64,000 nucleotides of DNA from Lithospermum erythrorhizon (Eukaryota; Streptophyta; Magnoliopsida; Boraginales; Boraginaceae): assembly GCA_019722365.1 (NCBI GenBank), contig JADFUC010001333.1, positions 186,001-250,000 on the forward strand. Direction: 5' to 3'. A program made the translations under genes and the position numbers. Of this stretch, positions 19,716 to 30,256 are shown one piece after another; the stretch's first letter is position 1; each line of letters begins with the position of its first letter. Under the pieces are notes generated by a model, which saw only the letters and a list, made by a program, of their open reading frames with translations, had not been told where the DNA came from and did no database searches.

Positions 19716-22627
19716 ATGTTTGTTAGCAGACTCACAATAAGGCTGTCACGAAGCGTAGCATCTCAGCGCAGCAATTCATTGCTTTTGTTGTCTCGACAGA
19801 CCCCTCAATACTCTCTACCCATTCTCTCCAATCATTTGCATTCATTAACCAAATCCCAATTCAAGGTTTCAATTAATTTATTTTTATTTTTTATTTTTAT
19901 TACTGTTTGTTTGTTAATCCAACTTGGGTTTTGCTAGGTGTTAATAAATTTTGTTATTTTCTATTAATTTTATTCACTATTGCTTTTTATTCGAGTAATT
20001 AATGAATAAAGACAGCATTTTTATTGGCTTTGGTTGATTAATCCAAGTTGGGTTTTGCGAGGGTTTAAGAAATTTTGTTATTTTTGATTAATTTCATTGA
20101 CTATTGCTTAGTATTGGTGTAATTGATGGATAAAGATAGCGTTTTTATTATGATTGAGCTTTTTAAATTGTTATGTAAAATGAGAAATTTTCAATTGGGC
20201 TCTTTTATATTTTAATTAGGACTTGATTGAGTAGTATGTTAGGGAATTGCTTGATTTATGGCATAGTAGTTTTACATGGCCCGAAACGAGCACCATATGG
20301 TAGGGAATTGTTGTTAATTACGCCAATCTGAGCTTGCTCGCATGTGTTTGTAGCCTTTTAGTCGAGGATGATGATCTCTTTAGCATTTGTCTTAGTTTGG
20401 TGGTATTTGACTGAATCATTTCATTGGATTGTTGATGAGAAAGCTCCAACGTTAATCTTTTCTGGAGGAGTAAACTTATAAGATGCCCAAGAAGCTGTCA
20501 ATTTTCCCTGTTTGGCTTCGCTGGGCATTGTGGTATCTGAAATTAGCTAATTAAGTCGAAACACACTGGTTTGTTGGGTGTTGGTACCTTGAAGTCATCT
20601 GAAAATTTTCCCTCGTTATCATATTGTGTTACTATTAGCATAAGCAAGTGTACGTCACTATAATCTTGAAGAAAATTTTAGACTTTTTTGTGCAATTTGC
20701 CTGTGACATTATTTGACTAGGAAAAGGTTGGAACTTTTATCGTGTGTGCAGCTTATCTTCCATTTTTTTGTTATATAGGCTGGTATTAGAGGTTTTGCAC
20801 TTGTTGTTTTGAGGGATAAAGAGTCTGCCTTTTCTTTGTAGGTGGTTGATGATCCAGTGTCTCTGCAGCATCTTTCAGTCTTCGATGGATCTGTTATCGG
20901 GAGATTTCGTTTCTCTTCTACTGCAGCGCCACAACCTAATGAGAAGGAAACTACCAAATCTGGAAGTGAACAGGGGAAGGGAGCTGAGAACGAGGGTCTA
21001 AATGAAAATGCTGAAGAATCAGCCACTGCGGAGGCCAAAGCTTCAGGGAAAGAGAATGAATCAGATTCTTATCTACAACTTTGATACAACATGTTTAAGA
21101 CTGTCATAAGGAAGATAATCGCTAATAAGCAAATATACATTTCAGATTCGGATTTGGATTTAGATTTGGAGGATCTTTCAAGGGATGACCTGGTGAAACT
21201 TGTGTCGGAGAAGGAGGAAATACTAAAGATGAAGCACGAAGAATTTCAAAACATGAAGGATAAGTATATGCGTGCATTTGCTGAGATGGAGAATGTCATG
21301 GGTAGAACTAAACGTGAAGCAGAAAACTCAAAGAAATATGCAATACAGGTTTGTGGCATTTTAGTCTAAAGCATTGTGCATGTTTATGTATTGCAGTCCT
21401 GATTCAAGCAATGGTTTGATCAATAGGTGCTAATCTCATTTTCCTATTTTTGGTATGAATGCTGCAGAATTTTGCAAAAGGGCTTCTTGATGTTGCAGAT
21501 AATCTAGGGAGAGCTGGTTCTGTTGTGAAAGAAAGTTTTTCAAAGATAGATCAATCTGCAGATACAGCAGGAGCTGGCCCTCTACTGAAAACTCTTCTCG
21601 AAGGAGTTGAAATGACTGATAAGCAGCTGGCAGAGGTACATGCACCTATCGAGTTACCCTACTGTTGATCCATGTATATCAATGCATTTGAATACTACCT
21701 CTGTCCCAATAGAAGTGTGGGAGATTTGACTTTTTTTAAGATATGAAGTTGTCTCATTTAAGTCATTTGTTGCGCACTACACTACCTGCTTCAATGCATA
21801 TCAGATGCATCCCTTAAACTTTTGGGATAAGCAAGCTCCTACATAGATTTGGATGCATAGAGTTTTATTATGGCTGAGAGAACTTTAAATCTACTCCCTC
21901 CGTCTCTAAATGATTGATGTTTTAGCCTAATGTTGTTTTATCAAAATATTTGATTTTTACATTTTCAAGGTAACTTTTTATACTTTTTTCCTTTATATCC
22001 CTACTTTATTTGCTTTAATTGACATCATTAATTACTTCTTAGACATAAATAAAAAGTTGTCATAAGGGTAAATAAGGTAGAAGATATTCCACCTTAATTT
22101 GTGTGCATTAGGCTAAAACATCAATCATTTAGAGATGGATTGAGTATTGATTAGATGCCAGTATAAATGCATCGGCCTTAGCTAATGTTTCATTCTTTAT
22201 TAGGTACTCAAGAAGGCATATCAGTCTTAGCTAATGTTTCATTCTTTATTAGGTACTCAAGAAGGCCGGCGTCGAAAAGTTTGACCCTCTGAATGAGCAA
22301 TTTGACCCAAACAAACATAATGCCATATTTCAAGTACCTGACCCTTCCAAGCCTGCTGGGACAGTTGCTGCCGTTCTCAAGGTACTTCTTCGAAATGAAA
22401 CTTTTTCAAGTTCGATATTTTTTTGTGATACTGGAGAAAGCTTATACCTATATATAATCTTCTCTTTGAATACTCTTGAAGCTGAAAGTCGATTTATTCT
22501 ATCATGCATATTATTCATTGTCTTATTGCAACTGTTTTGGTTGTTCTATCTACAGGTGGGATACATGCTGCATGACAGAATTATACGCCCAGCAGAAGTT
22601 GGAGTGACAGTTTCACCAGAAGAGTAA
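19716..22627 (+). CDS. Mitochondrial GrpE (nucleotide exchange factor of Hsp70)
   Basis: Co-chaperone that releases ADP from matrix Hsp70 during protein import and folding. Exons: 19716-19865, 20842 to about 21064, 21146-21348, 21468-21635, 22253-22381, 22556-22627. Exon 1 encodes an Arg/Ser-rich presequence (MFVSRLTIRLSRSVASQRS) typical of mitochondrial targeting. The middle is a low-complexity acidic linker, then a long coiled-coil helix (LSRDDLVKLVSEKEE to ENVMGRTKREAENSKKYA) and the GrpE beta domain (NFAKGLLDVADNLGRA, TLLEGVEMTDKQL, GVEKFDPLNEQFDPN, GTVAAVLKVGYMLHDRIIRPAEVGV). Two oddities: no GT donor is visible after exon 2, where the frame would reach a TGA at 21082, and the acceptor of exon 5 lies in a tandem duplication. 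A MITE sits in intron 4. Family identity is certain; the exon 2/3 junction is unresolved. Confidence 0.9.
21894..22144. mobile_element. Stowaway-like MITE in GrpE intron 4
   Basis: Left end CTCCCTCCGTCTCTAAATGA continues through TTGATGTTTTAGCCTAATG, and the right end is its reverse complement, with about 36 of 39 positions matching. TA flanks both ends (21892-21893 and 22145-22146). The element is 251 bp, non-coding, and contains no splice signal that is obviously used. Confidence 0.9.
22178..22266. repeat. Tandem duplication of a 3' splice site (period 49 bp)
   Basis: The 40-bp unit that begins TTAGCTAATGTTTCATTC and ends GTACTCAAGAAGGC occurs at 22178-22217 and again, identically, at 22227-22266, with ATATCAGTC between. 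Each unit contains pyrimidine tract, AG and the first codons of GrpE exon 5. Only the second acceptor (exon from 22253) keeps the frame; use of the first leads to VLKKAYQS and a TAG. Confidence 0.95.
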
Positions 22628-24200
22628 GAGCGAGACAAGGATACAAACCTTGAATCGGCAGACTAGTGGTAATCTTCAGAGATGATGGGATGCCTAAAAA
22701 CCCTCTAGTTTCATAATATACAATTTATAGTCTCTCGTAATTTTATACTATCTTAATTCCTCTTGTGGAAGAGCTCTTGTTTTACCAATGTGTCGTCCGT
22801 CTTGTTTTATGCCGTTCTAGAAGTGTGATGCGATTAAGGTACTGGAATCTGTAATAGGGAGTATCAATTTTGAACATATGAGGCTTCCAACAATATCGAA
22901 AATAATTGGATGATGATAAAATGATCAACGATTGGCATTCGCACTCTAGGAAACATGGAGTTGAAGATTCGGTAGAGAACAACGGAGAGAAAAAAAGGAT
23001 TCTTGGGATGCTTCCTCTGTTTCTCTTCTATACAATGCATAATGTTTCAACTTCAATTTGGCCAGAATTTGGGGTATAAAGGTATGAATAAGGAGCTAGA
23101 AAATAAGGAATAATATGAGCAAAGTGATTCTATATGATTTTCGTCAAGAACTGAAGATTAATCAAGACTGGAAGTGTGGCTAGATTATATAGGCATGCAT
23201 GTTCGCATGCAAAATAAGTCATTTTTTATTTTTTCCTTTTTTACCTCCACAGTTTTAATACTGAGAATATACTCAATAATAATGCTAGAGGAAATGTAAC
23301 TTCGTAGTTAACTGAAATTAGTCACCAAGGTAATAAATAAGTTGAAAAACAAACTGAAACTAGTCACCAAGGTAATAAATAAGTTGAACAACAAAGGAGC
23401 CAAAGACTTTTGCTTCGCATATAATGTAAACTAGAGTATGTTGCACACTAAGAAGCAAGAGAAATCAGTACAAGTCATAAATTGAAGAACTGCATTGATC
23501 GTGCAGCCGAGTGTAGTAGAGGAACTTATGTTGTTAGATGGCTCCACTTGTAAAACCAACCTGCCATCAACAACACAAGCACATTGTATCAGGGGGGAAA
23601 GGACAACTACGAGTTTGAACTTATGTAACCGTTATGATCATCATCCCATTAGTGATGATAGGCTGAAATAATGGAACTGTTATGATGAGGCGTCTGGAAA
23701 TAACTTCTTTCAGGGGGCAAAAGAACAAGCAGCTTATAAGTTATAAGCAACCTTATCATTGTTCGCAAGATCTTAATTATAAGCTATGTAAAAAGGGTAT
23801 TTCAAAACACCATCTGCTAAAGGGAAAAGAAGACCACTCAAGATGTGGAAGAATACACAAGGGTTGTAACTAAGATAGAGATGATCCATAAAAAAATTGA
23901 AACCAATCCTGTCTAGATTAGAATAAATCAACTAAAACTTATGGGATCTCCAAAATCGATTCTAGAAAATCACAAATGGTTGGCTACAATGCCACATGTA
24001 CAATTTCAAAAGTAATACAGCTTGGATTCTCTAAGTGAACAGTTGATGAGAAAAATAATGAGAAAAGGTCAATAACTCCATGCTTTAAAAGAAGAGGGAA
24101 GACAACATATAGAGAACAAGTATCTAAGTTCAAGCCATAAGCAAAATACCTGATCAAAAGAGAGTCAAAGAATGTAAGCCCAACTGCAGCCTAGTGTCAA
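22628..24200. other. Intergenic between convergent genes, no gene recognised
   Basis: Holds the 3' UTRs of the GrpE gene (plus) and the PHD-BAH gene (minus). The only structure I noticed is a two-unit 42-bp tandem repeat at 23311-23394. Short frames at 22782-22982 and 23682-23873 have no features. Confidence 0.45.
23311..23394. repeat. 42-bp tandem repeat, two units
   Basis: Units 23311-23352 and 23353-23394 differ at two positions. Each contains TAGTCACCAAGGTAATAAAT. Non-coding. Confidence 0.9.
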
Positions 24201-27200
24201 CTAACAGGAAATATCACGGAATGACCCTTTTGATTCATCATAAATCCACCTGGAACCATATAAATAATGTTATCAGATATTAAGAATCTAATTAAATAAA
24301 ACAAATTACACAACACAGAAAAGGATCCCCATAGTCATGCATGAAACCAAAGAGGCCAAAGGTATGAATAAAAGGAACAGCTTAACGCACTTGCATACAA
24401 AACACGACCGGGAGCTATAATCTCCTTCCATTGCTGAGCAAACTCTTTCTTTTTCTGCCTCAAATTTATTAGGAGGAAGAACATAACATGGGCCTTGTAT
24501 CAAACCGGCCTCTAATGAACAACCACAAGCAGACTCGTAGACCTGCAAAGTACACAAAAAGAATGGTAACAATAATTCTTGAATAGGTACTAGGTCCTTC
24601 AGATACAATAATCAAACAGCGATGCTTGGCAACTTCGATGTTGCTTTTTACATTGGTCCTCATTCAAGGACCAAGAAGAGAAGTACTCGAGACACCTTCC
24701 ATATGATAAATAATAAGAGTCCTGAGTGACTAGACCAAACTAGTAGGTCGACAATTAGCCATCATAAAATAAGAAGTACAATTTGAAAAATAATGAATTT
24801 GCTAAAATAAAATGTAATGCCTGTTCACATATCAAGAATAAAGGATTAAGAATATTTTTTCCAATTTTACACTAGTATTCAACTAAACTTTGAGGTAACA
24901 AGCCTACTCGTAATGCTGTCTGAGAAGACACTAATAAATTATACCGAAAGGCCATATACTTACCTCATTGGTTTCCAGGCCACAAGGACGACCAACAGTC
25001 TCTGGCAAATCACTGGGAAAGTAACACCTGTTGACGGTAACCCACTTACTTCTTTTTATTCTATCTTCCCACATCGCCTGTACAAGAACACATACTATTC
25101 AGAGAACAAGGGTGATGAAACATATGGAACCGCTACACTATCAATTGATAAATATTACAAAGACACATGAAAATGAAGAAGCACTTCAATACCAGGCCCC
25201 AAGACAAAACAAAAAGTGCCCCCATATGCAGAAGTTACCCAGTCATCACATATAGAATACACACGATGAATCATAGAGCAGTAATAATCATGATTCCACA
25301 GGTTTCGTGAGAAAACTCAATAAATCAAAAAACGATACAGAATGTCATTGAGAGAAGCTAATACGTAAAACAGAAGGAACTTCAAATGGGCCAAAAGTCA
25401 TTACCCAAACACCCAACACGATGCTCACCTGAAGCTTAGAAGGAGTTAACTTGCCATTGTCGAAGAGAATAAGAACGTGATCATGAACTTTATAAACAAC
25501 TCCATCAATGCGACAAGACTGGTAATAAATTTTTCCGTCCACTACTTCAGATATGTTACCAATCCAATCAATACCAGAAGACTGGCCAGACGATGAATTT
25601 ACAGGTTCTGCACTCATGGAACTGCTTGTAGAAGCCTGAGCATTGCTGACATGTACAATCCCAAGTTCATCTCCTTTGAGTTCCTTTTGTGAATCACTCT
25701 GAGAAGAAACTCTACCACAATGCTCCTTTGATGATGGGAATTCTAAACCTCTTTTCAGCTCTAAGTGATCCTCACTCAGGTCACCAAGGGGCTGTGAATG
25801 ATTTTCCATACTAAGAACAGCGTTGGAGTTCGATAAAGGTTTTGGTACTATAGTAACCAGCCTCTTCTCATCAGGAGATTGCTTAGAAGGTATGAGATGA
25901 GCTGCACTTGAGATTTTATCCAGGTATGTTCTTGAGGTTATGTCATCTGTCTCCCCTTCACTTGACAATGCCTCATTACCATGTATTTGGAAGACATTCT
26001 GGAACTTTGACTCTGATGGTTGCTGGCTTGATAGGCTTCTAACTGTTCCAGGTGCTCCCTTATGCAATAAAATTTTGCCATTGGCGGTCTGGACATTGGT
26101 CTTGACATCAACAATTTCACCTTTTTTGTTTGGAGATGGGCCATCAGATTTTAGGTTTCTCATGACCCGGCCATATTTAGGAGGAAGAGGTTTCCCATGG
26201 TTCGCACCTAAGCACCTCAAACAGTGCCACTCTCCTTTAAGAGCTCCTTTCTGATTAGCAGTATGAAGACATTTTAAGTGATAGCCCTTCTCACAATTAT
26301 CACAAATTAATATACTGTTCACATCGGTTACAGTAGAATGGCACATTTGGCAAGCCAAAGCTTTATTCACATAATCCCTAGACGGAGGAGTCCCAAGAGG
26401 GCGCTTCTGATGCTGCTGTAAAAACTTATGAACAGTATTTGCAATTTCAGCATGGGAATTCCTTGTTTGGGAGGCTTGGACAACATTCTTGCTTTGTATT
26501 CTCTGCTGAAGACTAGGTATATTTCCAGTCGAGACTTGAGTTGTAAGTGGCTCGGAGGTTGCAGGTTGTGTTGTTGCCCCGGATTTAATGGCCACAGATC
26601 CTTCAGTCTGAGCAGTATGCGTATATATCCTATTCTCTGATCCCCTTTGAGTGGATGAGAAGGATTGAGCTTGTACGGGCCAACCTGGAGTTCTCACCAT
26701 TGTCTGATTCCAAGTAGAATGGGCTATTAAAGGAGAAAATAAGTAAAGTATTAGAACAGAAAAAGAATGTAGAGGAAAATAGGAAGGAATTCAAGACATT
26801 AATAGCATTGCCAAACTTAACTATAAACATTGTCTGCATATTGACATTGGATATAAATTTGTGGGTATGAAACTATGAACAATTAATCTTAGCATTTGGG
26901 ATGGGTATTGTAACCAATCATGTTCATAAGGTTTAAGTTAACACCGAAACAACCAGAAGATTTGAACAAGAAAAGGTGCAAAATAGTGTATAGTCAAATA
27001 TCTACCTTGGGCTTGGGCTGGTGAAGCATGAGAAAGAGAAGAACCATTGGGTCTTCCATCCACTCTGAAAGGTGGCCGTTCAACTCTAGCCAAGGGTAAA
27101 GAAGAGGAATCCTTTAATGGGTGATTGGATGTTTCGAATTTTGAAGCACTTGATCCTACTTCACTGGCAGGCAACTGGTATGGAAGAGATGTAGAATTCG

Positions 27201-28580
27201 CTGCAGCTACAGAACTCAATGCAGCAAGTTTCCAGCTTGCAGAAAGAACATGTGCCTGACTAGATGTATCTTGAGTAGTTACTCGAACCAGGAGTGGTAT
27301 GCCTTGATTTTCAAATGCTGTAGCAGTCAGGCCTCTCACACCTTGCAAGCTCTGAGGTACCGAAGGTGGGGGTGAAGCAAAATCTTCAGATTTTTCCATC
27401 TGAAACTGACAGAATGCGAGAGCAAAAATTCAAAATAAAGTACATGTGGTACAAGATGAAAGGCTAATGTCAATAAGAAGCACAAAACGAAGGTACAGTG
27501 GCTTCAATCAACTGCAGATGGCAAAACTGCACTGAATTACCTCAAACTGATCCAAGGAACACAATGAAACAATTAAGATTAGGAATCCACATAGATATTA
27601 TAGAGCAGATTAACAGCAATCAAGAACATCAGCTAGAGATAGGCAAAGCTTTAAAGACTTCGGGCCTATTCCTCAAAAAGTCAAAATCATAAAGGGTTTC
27701 TTCTTTCTTTTTCTTCTACAAGTTATTTAAACAAGGGAATCAAATCACTTCACTAAACTAAATGATATTTCCCCTAACATTAATTATAATGATACTGAAG
27801 CAAACAATTCACAACAGATCATATACCACAGCGTCCGCTAACATAAGTGTCCATCCTCACTCCGGCATTTATAGATTATAATAGAAACTAAAATTCCATC
27901 AAAACAAGATATTGGAAAAACTCCACGTACTTTTAAAGCAATCCAAGAATAAAAACGCAAAATACGAAATCTGCATTGCAGCAAGAGAATATAGAATCAT
28001 TATAACAGAAAGCCACAGTTTCAAAGCATACAATCTGTTAATTAGTGTCACAAATGAGGGCAGCTTACAATAACCATATGAATAAACACAACTTAAATTC
28101 ATACAAGCTGACACATTTCTAATTCATACTCAATCATCATCACTAAAAATCCAATCTTTAAATAAAATCACCAATTCCAATATCAAAAACTAATTCAAAA
28201 TCCAAAATCCAAATTAAGAGCTACCAAACCTTTCTTTTACTGATCAACACCTTCTCAGAAATCGACATCTTAGGTCCCTTAAACTTCCCAAGTCCAAGAT
28301 CCTCAATGACCCCACCAAAACCATCCAAAGAAAACACTTGTTTTGGAGAAAAATCTTGACAAAATTCAACCAACTTGTCCCTAACCACATTCATCAATTC
28401 CCTCTCCACTTCACTAGGCAATTCACCACCCCTAATTTTCCCTATACCAGCTAAAACCAACACCATCTCAGCCACCATTTTCACATCAACACCACCACCT
28501 CCCTTTAACCTCTTCACCTCCCTCATATCAAATCCACCTCCTTCATCTTCCTTCCTTTTCCCTCCAACTAATAAATCCAT
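24201..28580 (-). CDS. PHD finger and C-terminal BAH domain chromatin protein
   Basis: Six coding exons on the minus strand: 28580-28230, 27399-27006, 26723-25429, 25077-24964, 24542-24391, 24249-24201, giving 784 aa with frame kept at every junction. Exon 1 encodes a conserved N-terminal region (VAEMVLVLAGIGKIRGGE, IEDLGLGKFKGPK) found in this plant family. Exon 3 carries a C4HC3 PHD finger at about residues 373-419 (CQMC, CDNCEKGYHLKC, EWHCLRC). The C-terminus is a BAH domain (DGKIYYQSCRIDGVVYKVHD, AMWEDRIKRSKWVTVNRCYF, AGLIQGPCYVLPPNKFE, WIYDESKGSFRDISC). Proteins of this build read histone tail methylation through PHD and BAH in the nucleus. It resembles Arabidopsis proteins such as At3g20280 as I recall them, which I cannot verify. 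The ATG at 28580 is the first after an in-frame upstream stop. Middle regions are Ser/Gln-rich and probably disordered. Confidence 0.88.
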
Positions 28581-30256
28581 GAAACCAATAAATCCCAAAA
28601 AACCTGCAAGAGAAAAGGCAATGAGAAGCTATATCGAGGGAAACCATATTGAGAGAGAGTGGAGAAATAAGGGAAAAAAAGGTAAAGATTTTGGAAAAAC
28701 AATAACTTGGGGGATTTAGAGGGACATAAAAATTGAATCTTTATTAAATTGTACCCTCCCTCCATAAAATTATTAAATTTGTCTTTTCATAGAGATAAAA
28801 TTTACAATCTCGACATAATATTAAAACTTTAGACTAATCGAAATTATAAGAAATATATTTACGAAAATATTATATATCGACATATATTTTTTCCAAATAA
28901 ATATATAACACATTAAAAAATTTATATATACGTTTTGGTTGTATATAAGCTGAGGTGTTTAGCTATTGCTCGAGTAGAGTAAACAAATTTTTAGGTGTTT
29001 ATGAGGGGAGGGGGGATTCAAAATATTTTTGCCAAAATAGAAATACAGTACAGAATTATACATAATGAGATTTGGCTTTATAAGGGCACAAGAGAAGCAC
29101 GTGCTACCTATGAAAATTACTGATAGTTGGTACTCTGATAGAGTCCGAGACTTCATTAGGGACGTACTACTTATGGATAATTACTTGATAGTTGGTACTG
29201 GTAGAACTGATATTGAGACTCAGTCTCTTTATTGCTTATGTTAATCTTCTGCATTACACAAGATCTTAAGTCAGAATTTATTTATAATTGATTTTCGTGA
29301 GCAAATCCTTATAAATTCTGTTATTCGAGCAACTTTCAGAAAACTTTACGATGCATCCACAGAATTAAATTCACCTTTGTTAATTATAATGGTTATTTTT
29401 GTCACACAAGTCATAGTGTCAACTTAAGTTTGGATCATGCCCCACGTTAGTACAAAAAGATAAAATCGATAATTTCTCATATGCAGGAGACTGGCCTTCG
29501 CTTGAAGTATAGTTCTCAATTTTTGGTATCATGAAAGAAACTCTGGAATGCTAGAGAGCTATCTCTACAAAAAAAAAAGATGGTTTTCATCATCACCTTC
29601 TCAGTACTCCGTTGCAGTTGCTTTTGTAGCACATTATCATGAACACTCGCAGGGTCGGGTTCGTGTTCAACGCTTCATCGGCCTAACCGGATGCTCGGGC
29701 ACGACTCCATTGATGGGCCACAATGGCTCTATTTACATTCCAATATGTGTTGCTTTAATGCAATGGTTCGATTGTTTAGACAAGTTGTGAGACTTATACT
29801 CCAAACTAACACATTTGACATTTGGAGCTCGTATTTGCTCGTTTGGTAATGAAAAACGAACTCACCTCCCATATGTAACAAAGGGTAAAAATGAAAGGAA
29901 AAATTAGGTTGGCCGTGTATGGCCTTATCCGTGTGTATTTAGCATTTGTAGTATGCACTCAAAGACACTACCAATACAAACTGCAACGAAATATTCAACT
30001 ACAATGAGATAATAGCAATAGAAGGATGCAAAAACCTCCACCATCAAGAACAAAAAATGCTGCCATCCTCACCACTCGTTTCTTGCCAACAAAAAATGCT
30101 GCCACCTATCCATGCCAGTATGCCACTCGTATCTTGCTGCAGACGAGATCCTCGGAATATTATCATCTCAATCTAGAGATATATAAGCATTCTAGATATA
30201 CTTTCAGGGAGGTTGTCTGCATATAATTTCAGGGAGGTTGTGTCTGAATTCCAGTC
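28581..30256. other. Intergenic, no gene recognised
   Basis: Promoter region of the PHD-BAH gene at the left and 3' flank of the PP4 gene at the right. The stretch near 28750-28790 (CCCTCCCTCCATAAAATT) looks like one end of a MITE, but I found no matching second end. A frame at 29548-29790 has no features. Short imperfect repeats lie at 30049-30137. Confidence 0.4.
30049..30137. repeat. Imperfect short duplication
   Basis: AACAAAAAATGCTGCCA occurs at 30049-30065 and again from 30088. CCACTCGT.TCTTGC occurs near 30071-30086 and 30122-30137. It is a degenerate two-unit repeat with no coding value. Confidence 0.6.

Noticed and set aside
22204..22252. First copy of the duplicated acceptor as start of GrpE exon 5.
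   Set aside because: It leads to a TAG after eight codons; only the second copy continues into the conserved GVEKFDP sequence.
28581..28598. Start of the PHD-BAH protein six codons further upstream.
   Set aside because: That codon is TTG, and the first in-frame ATG after an upstream stop is at 28580.
28745..28800. MITE at CCCTCCCTCCATAAAATT.
   Set aside because: Only one end is recognisable; no inverted partner was found within several hundred bp.
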